Shown here piece by piece: positions 22,336-32,858 of a stretch of DNA of 64,000 nucleotides. Both the position numbers and the translations under genes were made by a program. The notes under the pieces are model-generated. The model was not told where the DNA came from. It did no database searches and saw nothing but the letters and a program-made list of their open reading frames with translations. Position 1 is the stretch's first letter. Every line of letters starts with the position of its first letter. The stretch is from an uncultured Cycloclasticus sp. (GTDB lineage Bacteria > Pseudomonadota > Gammaproteobacteria > Methylococcales > Cycloclasticaceae), in contig CAJXOJ010000012.1 in NCBI GenBank assembly GCA_913057515.1, positions 1 through 64,000 on the forward strand, written 5' to 3'.

Positions 22336-23217
22336 ATGAACCTTCGTGATTTAAAATACATCGTCGCTGTCGCACAGACCAAAAGCTTTGTTAAGGCGGC
22401 TGAGCAGTGTTTTGTTAGCCAACCCACGCTAAGTATGCAAGTTAAAAAGCTTGAAGAGTCGTTAGGGGTAAAAATATTTGAGCGCAATAACAAACGCGTT
22501 TTAATTACCGACGTTGGTCAATCAATTATCGCAACAGCCAAGCATATTCTTCAAGAAGTCGATTTAATTAAAGAAATTTCAGTAAACGCAAACAACCCAT
22601 TGGCAGGTAATTTTAAATTGGGCGCATTCCCAACGCTTGCCTCTTATATTTTGCCTAGCTTAGTACCTTTAATAAAAGAACAGCTGCCACAGATACGTCT
22701 GATTTTAGTCGAAGAAAAAACAGATACCCTCATCCAGCAACTTAAAAATGGCGAACTTGACGCTGCCTTATTAGCTGCACCCATTAAAGAAGATGGCTTG
22801 ATAGCCGAGCGCTTATTTGACGATACATTTAAATTAGCCGTTTCATCTCAACATGATTTAGCTAAGCAAACTGCCATCACCCCATCAGATTTAGCAGGCG
22901 AGCCGCTACTTTTGCTAGATGAAGGGCATTGCCTACGTGATCAAGCACTTCAATTTTGCCAGCTTAACGATGTTAAAGAAGAACAAAACGTCCGAGCTAC
23001 CAGCTTAGAAACCCTGCGACAAATGGTGCGTGCAAACACTGGTATTACTTTTATGCCTGATATCGCCATTCAAAAAAATGAGCATAATATTCACTACATA
23101 CCGTTTATAGAGCCCCAACCTCAACGCACTATTTGCCTAGTCTGGCGGAAAACCAACCCAAAGTCGCTCTTAATGAATCGAATCAAAAAGCTCATTAAGC
23201 AACAAAACTATCAATAG
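22336..23217 (+). CDS. oxyR: LysR-type peroxide sensor/regulator OxyR
   Basis: MNLRDLKYIVAVAQTKSFVKAAEQCFVSQPTLSMQVKKLE; redox-Cys region LLLDEGHCLRDQALQFC. Confidence 0.93.
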   Translation: MNLRDLKYIVAVAQTKSFVKAAEQCFVSQPTLSMQVKKLEESLGVKIFERNNKRVLITDVGQSIIATAKHILQEVDLIKEISVNANNPLAGNFKLGAFPTLASYILPSLVPLIKEQLPQIRLILVEEKTDTLIQQLKNGELDAALLAAPIKEDGLIAERLFDDTFKLAVSSQHDLAKQTAITPSDLAGEPLLLLDEGHCLRDQALQFCQLNDVKEEQNVRATSLETLRQMVRANTGITFMPDIAIQKNEHNIHYIPFIEPQPQRTICLVWRKTNPKSLLMNRIKKLIKQQNYQ

Positions 23218-23250
23218 ATTTTATCTATTGATGCTATAAAAACAATCAAT
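23214..23250 (+). promoter_or_regulatory. Candidate tetrameric OxyR operator
   Basis: ATAG-N7-CTAT-N7-ATAA-N7-CAAT at 23214/23225/23236/23247; 14/16 core positions match ATAG-N7-CTAT-N7-ATAG-N7-CTAT. Confidence 0.65.
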
Positions 23251-23333
23251 TTTACCTAATGGATTATATTCCATATACTACCCTCAGTCATCGCGAGCAC
23301 TCGCGTACTAACATCAAAAATTTGGAGAAAAAA

Positions 23334-23858
23334 ATGACTAACACCGTTCCTCAAGTAACATTCAAAACACGCGTTAGAGACAGCAGCATAGAAGGCGATA
23401 ACCCTTTTCGTTGGCAAGACCTTACAACAGACGATATATTTAAGGGTAAAAAAATAGTTCTATTAGCTTTGCCCGGTGCATTTACGCCGACCTGCTCTAG
23501 TACTCACTTACCTGGGTTTGAAGCCAAGTACCAAGAATTTAAAGACCTTGGTGTTGATGAGGTGTATTGCCTAAGCGTAAACGACGCTTTTACAATGTAC
23601 CAGTGGAGCAAAAACCTTGGCATCAATAACGTGAAAATGCTCCCTGATGGTAATGGTGACTTCACACGATCAATGGAAATGCTTGTTAAAAAAGACAACC
23701 TAGGGTTCGGCGATAGGTCTTGGCGCTACTCTATGGTCGTAGAAGATGAAGAGATTACAGCTCTATTCAGTGAGCCAGGAAAGATGGATAACTGTCCTGA
23801 CGATCCGTTTACCTGTAGTGATGCTGACACGTTGCTGAATCACCTTAAAAAGGCATAG
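23334..23858 (+). CDS. Peroxiredoxin (Prx5-like)
   Basis: ALPGAFTPTCSSTHLPGFEAKY; RBS ttggagaa before ATG 23334 (MTNTVPQ). Confidence 0.9.
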   Translation: MTNTVPQVTFKTRVRDSSIEGDNPFRWQDLTTDDIFKGKKIVLLALPGAFTPTCSSTHLPGFEAKYQEFKDLGVDEVYCLSVNDAFTMYQWSKNLGINNVKMLPDGNGDFTRSMEMLVKKDNLGFGDRSWRYSMVVEDEEITALFSEPGKMDNCPDDPFTCSDADTLLNHLKKA

Positions 23859-23874
23859 CAAACATTTGTTACCC

Positions 23875-23910
23875 CCTAACTTCCAAGGGCCTAGGCCCTT
23901 GGAAGTTAGG
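23875..23910. terminator. Perfect 36-bp palindrome between convergent genes (putative bidirectional terminator)
   Basis: CCTAACTTCCAAGGGCCTAGGCCCTTGGAAGTTAGG is its own reverse complement; 16 nt after the peroxiredoxin stop. Confidence 0.7.
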
Positions 23911-23923
23911 ATTTTCTCAGCAT

Positions 23924-23954
23924 GTATATATTGATGAAGTTGATCAATATATAC
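23924..23954. repeat. Inverted repeat, 12-bp perfect arms, 7-nt loop
   Basis: GTATATATTGAT gaagttg ATCAATATATAC. Confidence 0.9.
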
Positions 23955-24003
23955 TGGCTTTCATTAAAGCCCTAAGCTAACAAAAAATCGCCTACGAAGA
24001 AGA

Positions 24004-26847
24004 TTAAATATTGAGCCTTTCTTCAATGTGCTGTTTGTAATTTAAATAATGAATTGTTTGTAATTGCGCATAACTTGATGCGCCCAATTCTTCGTACGGC
24101 ACGTCAATATCAGTGAGATAAACCGAGTAGGCGGTGTCTGATTGTCTTTCTTGTCGAATAAAAGCTGATACCTCACGATACAATTCATCGCCATAATCTA
24201 AGCTTGAAAAAAGCTGATCATTACAATAAATATGCACCTGCTTTGTCTGTCCATCATAAACCACACGAACATCCAGCCTCTTAGCTGACTTTCTATCGGC
24301 TACTGACACTTTCTCTAATCCCCAGTGTTGCCTGACCTTTTCAGCTTTGTAACACTCTACATCTAAATCAAAAGTTACATTATTTTGCTCATATGCTATT
24401 AGCCCGCGCCGATAAAAAACATTCCCTATCAACTCTTTATAGGTCTGCAATAATGTGCTCTCATTAATAAAGCCCTGCTCTTTAAAAAACAGCGAGCCTT
24501 TCTCATCCAAAATATAAATGTGCGCTTTAATATCAGACACACACACATAATACAGTTGAACATGACCCAGCTTGTGCCGCCCATAAATGACTGGCAATAA
24601 ATCTTTTTGATCCATCCCATGGTCAAAATACACTGGACTAAAAATAGGCTGTGGCGCTGATAACTCTTTTATTAAATTACCCTCAGCGACCTCAATAGCG
24701 GTCATTTTATGGTCCTTTACTTGCATCACACAAAATGAATGGGCAACTTGGGTGATAAACCTAGGAGAACTTTCCTCACTATAGCGTTTAAATATTGTGG
24801 CAGCTTCTGCAAAAAGCGCCTGTATTCGCTTCGCCACACTCAAGGCCCTCGGTGAATTATAACTAGCGCATATTAAGTTCGGTAACGCCTGAGTAGCACC
24901 CAATGTATTGCGGTCAAAAACTTCGCACAAACACGCCATTAAACCAGCCACAGAGTCATATTTAGCAACAACAATTTCATTCCATGAGTTGCGTAACATC
25001 ATGTCAATACTATGAACTAAATTACGACGTTGAGAACCAAAACTGAGTGCGTCCGAACGCTCGCTCGTTAAATTAACCCCTTTTTCGGTAAAGTCACTCA
25101 TCGAGTCTAAGCCTGAATTGATCACCAACAAGACATCAGTCACCAATGGTGCATAACGATAGGTATCAAGGTTAGCAGGCGTCTCTGGTAAGCCATTGAA
25201 AAAGGCCAGTACCGCTCTCAGTGTCTGCGTCACCTCACGCGAGGTGATATGACTTTCCCCTGGGTCTAGGGCAATCTTAGTCTTCTCACCTAACACACCA
25301 TAATCAACGCTCCAAGCCAATAAACTAATAAGGCTATGTGCCTGACGAATAAAGCGCTCTTGATGATTAATATCTAAGCGGCTAAGAGACCAGTTTATTT
25401 GCTCATTTTTCACCTTATTCCGCTTTAAAACAACACGACTTTCTTGCTTTGTTTGGGTATTTTTAATCGTAGAACGCTCTAATTTACTAGGCCTTTTTTC
25501 AAATGCTGCATTCAACTTTCGGCCTAGCAACACTAATTCTTCACTATCGCGCTTTGCCTTATCAATTCGTTCTTTGGCAAACCTTATCAACAAGCGATAA
25601 CTACTCTTCAACTCATTCGTTAAGCGCTCTTTTTCCAACTGTACTTGAGAGATATCCCAACTCTCTTGCTTAACAGAGCGCTCAAGGTAATCGGGCAATG
25701 GCTGCCATTTAGCCAACATCTCATTTAATACCTGCTGACGCCAATCATTTTTAGCGCCACCACGAGTATGCTCGCTGACTTTACTGTAGAAACAATAACG
25801 CATTAAATTCAAACGTTCCGGTTCATTTCGTTTAATTAAATACTGCTCTAGTACATCATGCAAAATGAGGTACGCATCTGATTTATTTACATCGGCTTCA
25901 CCCGCATATATACGCTCCTTCATTAACAGCGCCGCCCAATGTGAGTGCGGGTACTGATCGACGTATGACTCCATCAACATCAACTTCAATAGCGATTTAT
26001 ACGGCGAATCAATCGCTTTATACAAATGCCAAAATGATGCCCCTAAAAACTCCTCTGCTGGAATATTTTCAAGCCCACCAAAATCAATCACATCGCTTTT
26101 ATCAATAAAACGTTGTCTCACTAAGTTATCAACAAACGCTTGATAATTATTCTCCGCTGCAGGTGGTACCAACCACCAAACTGGGTAACGCCCAGCAACA
26201 TATAAGGCCGTACGATAAAACTCTTCTAATAACAACTGATGCTGTGTGCTACCGCTGCTTTCTGACGATAAAGGTGTCGCCACCCCCTTTTTAAACTGCG
26301 CTGCATCCATCAAAAAGAAATGCACCTCTAAACCGAGGGTACCCGCCCAAACCTCAATCTCTGTAGCCTTTTCTTGCAATAGCGCCAACTCCCTGGCTGC
26401 CAAATTCGGTGCGTGACACAACCACAAGTCCATATCACTACCTTTAACGTAAGCGATACTACCAACGCTCCCCATCAAGAAAATAGATTCAATGCCAAAG
26501 GACCTATGTGCCCGTTTACTATAAACGAACCCTTTGCCTAACTCTTTGGCTTTATCAATAGATAACTTACTAGGGGTATATTCTGCAATGCCGGCTGGTG
26601 TGTTACTGGAAACATAGCCCGGCAACACTGGGTGATTAACATGGAATAACAAGGGCAATAATTCTAAAAAGATTTTCTGACGAGGCGTAACCGCATCCAA
26701 CGCTCGCTGCATTTTAAGCTTATGCAAATTCAAAAAACGTTGTTGAACCAACCTCAAGCTTTTTTTACTGATCTGCCCGTCAATACCCACTAGGTCAATA
26801 TTTTTTAAATGTCCTTGCCCTAGTGTTTTTTTTGATAACCTCTCCAT
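24004..26847 (-). CDS. cyaA: Class I adenylate cyclase
   Basis: FLMGSVGSIAYVKGSDMDLWLCH, long class-I architecture, 947 aa. Confidence 0.95.
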   Translation of the reverse strand: MERLSKKTLGQGHLKNIDLVGIDGQISKKSLRLVQQRFLNLHKLKMQRALDAVTPRQKIFLELLPLLFHVNHPVLPGYVSSNTPAGIAEYTPSKLSIDKAKELGKGFVYSKRAHRSFGIESIFLMGSVGSIAYVKGSDMDLWLCHAPNLAARELALLQEKATEIEVWAGTLGLEVHFFLMDAAQFKKGVATPLSSESSGSTQHQLLLEEFYRTALYVAGRYPVWWLVPPAAENNYQAFVDNLVRQRFIDKSDVIDFGGLENIPAEEFLGASFWHLYKAIDSPYKSLLKLMLMESYVDQYPHSHWAALLMKERIYAGEADVNKSDAYLILHDVLEQYLIKRNEPERLNLMRYCFYSKVSEHTRGGAKNDWRQQVLNEMLAKWQPLPDYLERSVKQESWDISQVQLEKERLTNELKSSYRLLIRFAKERIDKAKRDSEELVLLGRKLNAAFEKRPSKLERSTIKNTQTKQESRVVLKRNKVKNEQINWSLSRLDINHQERFIRQAHSLISLLAWSVDYGVLGEKTKIALDPGESHITSREVTQTLRAVLAFFNGLPETPANLDTYRYAPLVTDVLLVINSGLDSMSDFTEKGVNLTSERSDALSFGSQRRNLVHSIDMMLRNSWNEIVVAKYDSVAGLMACLCEVFDRNTLGATQALPNLICASYNSPRALSVAKRIQALFAEAATIFKRYSEESSPRFITQVAHSFCVMQVKDHKMTAIEVAEGNLIKELSAPQPIFSPVYFDHGMDQKDLLPVIYGRHKLGHVQLYYVCVSDIKAHIYILDEKGSLFFKEQGFINESTLLQTYKELIGNVFYRRGLIAYEQNNVTFDLDVECYKAEKVRQHWGLEKVSVADRKSAKRLDVRVVYDGQTKQVHIYCNDQLFSSLDYGDELYREVSAFIRQERQSDTAYSVYLTDIDVPYEELGASSYAQLQTIHYLNYKQHIEERLNI

Positions 26848-26850
26848 GCC

Positions 26851-27651
26851 TTACATCATCGTTAAATCAACATCCTGTCGGATATTGTGTAACATATTTT
26901 TGGTTGTATCTCCTTTTGACCACTCCGTTAGCCCTGCTGAAAAAGAGACAGGCCGGCCGTCGCCTTTAGCAAATAACGACAAATGTGGCTCTCCATTAAA
27001 CTTCTTTAATAACGCTGCCGCCGATTGATAGTCTGTTTCAGGCAATATCACTAAAAAAGTATGTCGGCCCAACATGCCAATTTGGTCAGCCCAGCGTAAC
27101 TGGTCTTTCAAAAAGAACGCAATCCGCTTAATGCAACGAGAAAACAACTCTGTATCCATGTTAGCAGGAAAGGTGTAGCTGATTCGTAACAAAGAAAGAG
27201 GGTTATCATAACGGCGACTGCGACTAATATGCCCACCGAGCATTTCGACAATAACATCGTTACTCATCATCCCCGTAATCGGGTCCTTTGGATTTAAATC
27301 CGATAAGTCTTTTTGTAGCCGCCTACACTCGTTACCGATGACGACCAGATCCGTACACTCATGAAAAAAATAAATATCGTGCTCTGGAGTTTTTACGTGT
27401 TCGCGTTTTAGCCATGCTTCATGACCCTGCCGGTTAACAATAAGAAAAGGGTTATCAGTACCCAGCAATACGCTAGAAAGCCGATCTTCTTTTGAAACGA
27501 TGCTACCTGCTAGGTCACTTTCTGTTAAGTCCAGCAACGTTAGGAGGTAGGGGTTGGCCCATTGAGTTTGTTGGTCGCTTAGCACCAACACACCAAAGTC
27601 AACAATCTCAAGTGCTTGCTGACCCCAACCTCCTGATAATGAATCAAACAT
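26851..27651 (-). CDS. PAS-like plus degenerate GGDEF-like domain protein, coupled to cyaA
   Basis: DPITGMMSNDVIVEML...RRYDNPLSLLRI...RWADQIGMLGRHTFLVILPETDYQSA...VSFSAGLTEW; GGDEF position reads GRHTF. Confidence 0.75.
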   Translation of the reverse strand: MFDSLSGGWGQQALEIVDFGVLVLSDQQTQWANPYLLTLLDLTESDLAGSIVSKEDRLSSVLLGTDNPFLIVNRQGHEAWLKREHVKTPEHDIYFFHECTDLVVIGNECRRLQKDLSDLNPKDPITGMMSNDVIVEMLGGHISRSRRYDNPLSLLRISYTFPANMDTELFSRCIKRIAFFLKDQLRWADQIGMLGRHTFLVILPETDYQSAAALLKKFNGEPHLSLFAKGDGRPVSFSAGLTEWSKGDTTKNMLHNIRQDVDLTMM

Positions 27652-27731
27652 TGTTTAGTAAGTAACTCTTCTTAATATTAACGTTACTCTAAGTATTGTT
27701 GATTTTACAAAAATTACCGGTTTTTTTTAGC

Positions 27732-29129
27732 TTATCTTGTCTTAGCTAAAAATGCTTTTGCATCCTTTACCGCCAAACGCACTTGATTTGGCGCGGTGCC
27801 GCCAATATGATCACGCGCTGCCACCGAGCCTTCCAAGGTGAGCACACTAAACACATCATCAGAAATTTCAGCTGAAAAGCCTTGTAACTCCTTCAATGAT
27901 AGCTCTGATAAATCACGATTCGTCTCGGTTCCTAAACGCACAGCTAAACCAACTACTTCGTGTGCATCTCTAAATGCAATACCTTTACCCACTAGGTAGT
28001 CTGCCAGATCTGTTGCTGTAGAAAACCCTTGCTTTGCCGCTGTCAACATCGACGCTTTCACCGGCTCAATATTAGGGACCATATCAGCAAAGGCGCGCAA
28101 TGAACCCAACACAGTATCAACCGTATCAAACAAGGGCTCTTTATCTTCCTGGTTATCCTTGTTGTACGCCAACGGTTGGGATTTCATCAGTGTTAACAAT
28201 GACACCAAGTGACCATTAACTCGGCCTGTTTTACCGCGCACTAACTCAGGCACATCTGGGTTTTTCTTCTGCGGCATAATCGATGAGCCAGTACAAAACG
28301 CATCGGGTAAATGAATAAAATTAAATTGCGCGCTGGTCCATAAAACGATTTCTTCAGAAAAACGTGATAAATGCGTCATCAACAACGCTGATGCTGCACA
28401 AAACTCAATGGCAAAATCACGGTCACTCACACCATCTAGTGAATTTGCCGAAGGTCGTGAGAAACCCAGCAACTCGGCCGTCATTAAACGATCAATCGGG
28501 TAACTGGTACCCGCCAAGGCTGCTGAGCCTAGCGGCATAACATTGACACGTTTTGCACAATCGGCGAACCGTTCTGCATCGCGCTTTAGCATTTCAAACC
28601 ACGCCATTAAGTGATGCCCAAACGTTACCGGTTGCGCCACCTGTAAATGGGTAAAGCCAGGCATAATGGTATCTGTATGCTGTTCTGCCAAGCCCACAAG
28701 GCCTTCTTGTAAACGGCTTAGTTCCGCTAAAACAAGAGCTAGCTGATCACGCAAAAACAAACGAATATCTGTCGCTACTTGATCATTACGTGAACGCCCT
28801 GTGTGCAGCTTTTTACCAGCAACGCCAATACGCTCGGTTAAGGCGGCCTCTATATTCATATGCACATCTTCAAGCTCAACCGACCAATTAAACTCACCCG
28901 TCTGAATACTCTCTAGGATGTCGGCCAAACCGTCTGTGATCTGCAAACACTCTTGTTCAGTTAAGATGCCCACATGGGTGAGCATTTTAGCGTGTGCGAT
29001 AGAGCCTTGAATATCGTAAGGTGCTAGGCGTTGATCAAAGTTCACAGAGGCAGTAAATGCTTGCACAAAGGCGTCGGTGCTTTCAGTGAAGCGCCCACCC
29101 CACAGTTTATTTTGTTTATCTTGAGACAT
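27732..29129 (-). CDS. argH: Argininosuccinate lyase
   Basis: [47 protein letters not shown]. Confidence 0.98.
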   Translation of the reverse strand: MSQDKQNKLWGGRFTESTDAFVQAFTASVNFDQRLAPYDIQGSIAHAKMLTHVGILTEQECLQITDGLADILESIQTGEFNWSVELEDVHMNIEAALTERIGVAGKKLHTGRSRNDQVATDIRLFLRDQLALVLAELSRLQEGLVGLAEQHTDTIMPGFTHLQVAQPVTFGHHLMAWFEMLKRDAERFADCAKRVNVMPLGSAALAGTSYPIDRLMTAELLGFSRPSANSLDGVSDRDFAIEFCAASALLMTHLSRFSEEIVLWTSAQFNFIHLPDAFCTGSSIMPQKKNPDVPELVRGKTGRVNGHLVSLLTLMKSQPLAYNKDNQEDKEPLFDTVDTVLGSLRAFADMVPNIEPVKASMLTAAKQGFSTATDLADYLVGKGIAFRDAHEVVGLAVRLGTETNRDLSELSLKELQGFSAEISDDVFSVLTLEGSVAARDHIGGTAPNQVRLAVKDAKAFLAKTR

Positions 29130-29218
29130 GTTTAACGAATAAATATTATATTTCGCCTAGTATATCACTTAAGAATCGCTTAATTTGAGCGAATAGACAA
29201 CGAGTTGACACGTTTATC

Positions 29219-30274
29219 ATGGAGAAAGATTACCTAACTGACCCGTCCTATTTTTTACCTGATATGTGTCGTGCAAAAAACGTTTTGTATCTCACGCTCA
29301 TTGCTCAGCTATTGGCCATCATCCTCGCGCTAAACACGAGTTTTTTTTCTGGGGACTTTTGGAGTGCACTGAGTTTAAACGCTTTATTCATTTTATGGGT
29401 CGGATTTACATGCGCCAGCATTTTTTGCGTTTTCAAACGTCGAATAAATCGCTATTCGCCCAGCCATATCTGCACCCTAATGTTCATCACAATTAACTTA
29501 ACAACCTTCTTTATTACCTGGGTTAGTTCATCGTTGTTACCGCAATTAGACTTGTTTATGGCACCTAGCCAAAGCCATATGAATATTTACATAAGAAATG
29601 TCGGTATCAGCATTATTTTTAGCCTTATTTTACTGCGTTTTTTATACATTCAATTTCAATGGCGCAAACAATCAAAGGCCGAAGCAGATGCACAAATTGA
29701 TGCATTACAAGCTCGAATACGCCCACATTTTTTATTCAACAGTCTCAATACCATTGCCAGCTTAACTCGTCTCAACCCAACTCTTGCAGAAACACTCACC
29801 GAGGATCTATCCGAATTATTTAGAGCCAATATTCAGACATCTAAGCGCCTTGTGCCTTTTAAGCAAGAATTGACGCTCGTCCAACAATACTTACACATTG
29901 AGCAAACGCGGCTAGGCAAGCGCTTGTCAATAGAAACAGACGTAACCGCTATTCCAGATAACGCCTTGATACCACCGTTAAGCCTTCAGCCCATTATTGA
30001 AAATGCTGTATACCATGGCATTGAGCCTTCTGAAAAAGGCGGCACATTAAATATTATTGGGAAAATGGATAAAAACATGATTACTCTCCTTGTCAGTAAC
30101 CCCATTAACGATAGCCAAGCCGCTAATACCCGCACTGGCAATAATATGGCCATCAACAATATTCGCCTACGGATGGCACAATGTTTTCCTGATCAAAGCA
30201 AGCTACTCGTCAGTTCAAGTGATGGAGAATTTCAAACACAACTCAAATTTCCTTACCAAACCAGCTTTTCATGA
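29219..30274 (+). CDS. algZ: LytS/AlgZ-type sensor histidine kinase
   Basis: LQARIRPHFLFNSLNTIASLTRLNP, LQPIIENAVYHGIEP, N-terminal TM segments; followed by algR. Confidence 0.87.
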   Translation: MEKDYLTDPSYFLPDMCRAKNVLYLTLIAQLLAIILALNTSFFSGDFWSALSLNALFILWVGFTCASIFCVFKRRINRYSPSHICTLMFITINLTTFFITWVSSSLLPQLDLFMAPSQSHMNIYIRNVGISIIFSLILLRFLYIQFQWRKQSKAEADAQIDALQARIRPHFLFNSLNTIASLTRLNPTLAETLTEDLSELFRANIQTSKRLVPFKQELTLVQQYLHIEQTRLGKRLSIETDVTAIPDNALIPPLSLQPIIENAVYHGIEPSEKGGTLNIIGKMDKNMITLLVSNPINDSQAANTRTGNNMAINNIRLRMAQCFPDQSKLLVSSSDGEFQTQLKFPYQTSFS

Positions 30275-31011
30275 AAATCCTCATTGCAGATGACGAGCCA
30301 CTCGCCAGACTCCGCTTACAGCGACTCGTCGAAGACATCAGTTCAGAGTTTGTCGTTTATGCTACTGCACGCAATGGGCAAGAAGCTGTAGATCAATGCA
30401 TAGAACACCGCCCCGACCTCGCCCTGCTGGACATTCGCATGCCAACCATGGATGGCTTACAAGCAGCTAGCGAAATAGCCAAGGCTAATCCAAAAACCCA
30501 AATCGTTTTTGTCACCGCCTATGATGAACATGCACTTGAAGCCTTTGATAAAAACGCTATTGATTACTTACTCAAGCCCGTCAAACTGGCAAGGATCCAA
30601 CAAACTATCGAGAAAGCTGCTCGCTTCAACACTAACGCTAGCGAAATAGCAAAGCCAACCAGCTCAGCACAGGCTCCTCGACAACACCTTTGCGCTCAAA
30701 CACACGTAGGATTAAAGCGACTTAATATTTGTGATATTTTGTTTTTCAAGGCGGACAATAAATATGTATTGGCAGTCACCAGCAACGACTCCATTTTATT
30801 AGAAGAGCCACTTAAAGCACTTGAAGAGGAATTTAACGAACACTTCTTCCGCATTCATAGAAATGCCCTCGTTAACATCAGTGCCATACAATCTATTTCA
30901 AAATCAAGTGATGGGCAATTCCACGTGCATTTAAAAGGCAGCCATGAAACATTAACAATCAGTAGACGCCATCAAGCCGAATTAAATCGGCTGCTTCGAC
31001 AGAAGCCTTGA
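30271..31011 (+). CDS. algR: LytTR response regulator AlgR
   Basis: Receiver (ADDEPLARLRLQRLV, ALLDIRMPTMDGLQ) plus LytTR domain; 4-nt overlap with algZ. Confidence 0.9.
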   Translation: MKILIADDEPLARLRLQRLVEDISSEFVVYATARNGQEAVDQCIEHRPDLALLDIRMPTMDGLQAASEIAKANPKTQIVFVTAYDEHALEAFDKNAIDYLLKPVKLARIQQTIEKAARFNTNASEIAKPTSSAQAPRQHLCAQTHVGLKRLNICDILFFKADNKYVLAVTSNDSILLEEPLKALEEEFNEHFFRIHRNALVNISAIQSISKSSDGQFHVHLKGSHETLTISRRHQAELNRLLRQKP

Positions 31012-31075
31012 TCGCTAGAAAACATCTCGTCAGCGACTGTTATAATCTACAAAAATAACAACCTCTGATACTTTC

Positions 31076-32005
31076 ATGCCGCTTATTAAAATTGCAACTC
31101 GTAAAAGCCCTTTAGCACTTTGGCAAGCCGAACACGTCGCCAAACTACTGCGCACCGCTCACCCCACTGTTGACGTTGAATTGGTGACGATGGTGACCCA
31201 AGGCGATAAAATTCTTGATACTCCATTAGCAAAAATTGGCGGCAAAGGCCTTTTTGTTAAAGAGTTAGAACAAGGCATGCTTAATGGTGACGCCGATATT
31301 GCCGTGCACTCCATGAAAGATGTACCCGCCCTATTACCCGATGGGCTTGAAATAGACGCTATTCTTTCTCGCGAAGATCCTCGCGACGCCTTTGTTTCAA
31401 ATACCTATGCAAATATCGACGAGTTACCGCAAGGCGCGGTGGTGGGCACCTCCAGCCTTAGACGCCAATGTCAACTACTCAACCAGCGGCCTGACTTACG
31501 CATCAGATCGCTACGAGGTAACGTTAACACTCGCTTACAAAAACTCGATAATGGTGAATTCGATGCAATCATTCTTGCTGCGGCTGGGCTTATTCGGCTT
31601 GGTTTCGAGTCGCGCATCAAAACCTCAATTCCTATCAACACAATGCTTGCCGCCGTTGGCCAAGGCGCCATTGGTATCGAATGTCGCATAGATGATCTTG
31701 CAACCAAAACCTTAATAGCCTGCCTGAATGACCCAGAAACAGCTATTCGGGTACGCGCTGAGCGCGCCATGAACCTAACCCTTGAGGGCGGCTGCCAAGC
31801 GCCAATTGCAGGCCACGCCAGAATCAAAGGCGAGCTATTGCGCTTACACGGTTTAGTGGCCGAGCCCGATGGCAGCGTTATGATCACAGAACAGCTAGAA
31901 GGACCTCTTGAAGAAGCAGAACAAATGGGCATCACTGTCGCTAATCGACTGTTAGCAGGCGGCGCCAAAGCTATTCTAGACAAGCTCTATCAACATGATA
32001 ACTAA
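31076..32005 (+). CDS. hemC: Porphobilinogen deaminase
   Basis: [45 protein letters not shown]. Confidence 0.98.
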   Translation: MPLIKIATRKSPLALWQAEHVAKLLRTAHPTVDVELVTMVTQGDKILDTPLAKIGGKGLFVKELEQGMLNGDADIAVHSMKDVPALLPDGLEIDAILSREDPRDAFVSNTYANIDELPQGAVVGTSSLRRQCQLLNQRPDLRIRSLRGNVNTRLQKLDNGEFDAIILAAAGLIRLGFESRIKTSIPINTMLAAVGQGAIGIECRIDDLATKTLIACLNDPETAIRVRAERAMNLTLEGGCQAPIAGHARIKGELLRLHGLVAEPDGSVMITEQLEGPLEEAEQMGITVANRLLAGGAKAILDKLYQHDN

Positions 32006-32738
32006 GGAAATAAATGTTTTAGTGACTCGGCCAGCGCATCAAGCCGAGCACTTATGCTCGCTGTTAACCGCTGAAGGTTTTCAGCCAATCCGCTACCCAA
32101 CCATTGAAATTCAAGCAACGGCTCACACGTCTATTGCAAAGGCAAGCTTACAACATAGTCAGCAGTACGATTACCTAATTTTCGTGAGCCCTAACGCGGT
32201 CGCACAAGCGGACCATTTACTTAATAACAAATGGTCTCCACAGCCAGCTAATATTATTGCCATTGGGCCTAAAACAGCCGACAAACTAACTAAGATCGGC
32301 CTACAACCCAGCATTGTTGCAACAACGCCTTTTAACTCAGAGAGCCTATTAAAGCGACTACCTAGTTCTCTCAAACATAAAAAAGGTCTTCTTATTAAAG
32401 GTGAAGGTGGTCGTACTTTACTTAGCGAGCAGTTACAACAACGAGGCATGGACGTAACCAGCGTAGATGTCTATCAACGCGCCTTACCTAGTAACAGTAA
32501 CGAAATTGATTCCAAAATCCCTCGATACATCACCATCACCAGTCAACGCGCCCTAGATAATTTATTCATATTATTAGCAAAACAAACTCTTGAACTAAAA
32601 AAATATGCCATCTTTATCGTTTTAAGTCAGCGAATCGCTCATTATGCAGAAGACTTGGGTTGCCAGCATGTCGTTGCCAGTCAAGAGGCTAGCGATATGG
32701 GCTTGGCATCCACAATCGTTAATTTGCATAAACGATAA
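31995..32738 (+). CDS. hemD: Uroporphyrinogen-III synthase
   Basis: [33 protein letters not shown]; overlaps hemC end. Confidence 0.93.
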   Translation: MITKEINVLVTRPAHQAEHLCSLLTAEGFQPIRYPTIEIQATAHTSIAKASLQHSQQYDYLIFVSPNAVAQADHLLNNKWSPQPANIIAIGPKTADKLTKIGLQPSIVATTPFNSESLLKRLPSSLKHKKGLLIKGEGGRTLLSEQLQQRGMDVTSVDVYQRALPSNSNEIDSKIPRYITITSQRALDNLFILLAKQTLELKKYAIFIVLSQRIAHYAEDLGCQHVVASQEASDMGLASTIVNLHKR

Positions 32739-32858
32739 CAAATTTTAAGGCGAGTCAACGACATCAACGCTATACTAGGCCACGGTCCTAACTTTATTCA
32801 TCACAAATTAGGCTTATCGTTTTAAAGCGGCCTAGTTTAAAACATACGGATATATGTC

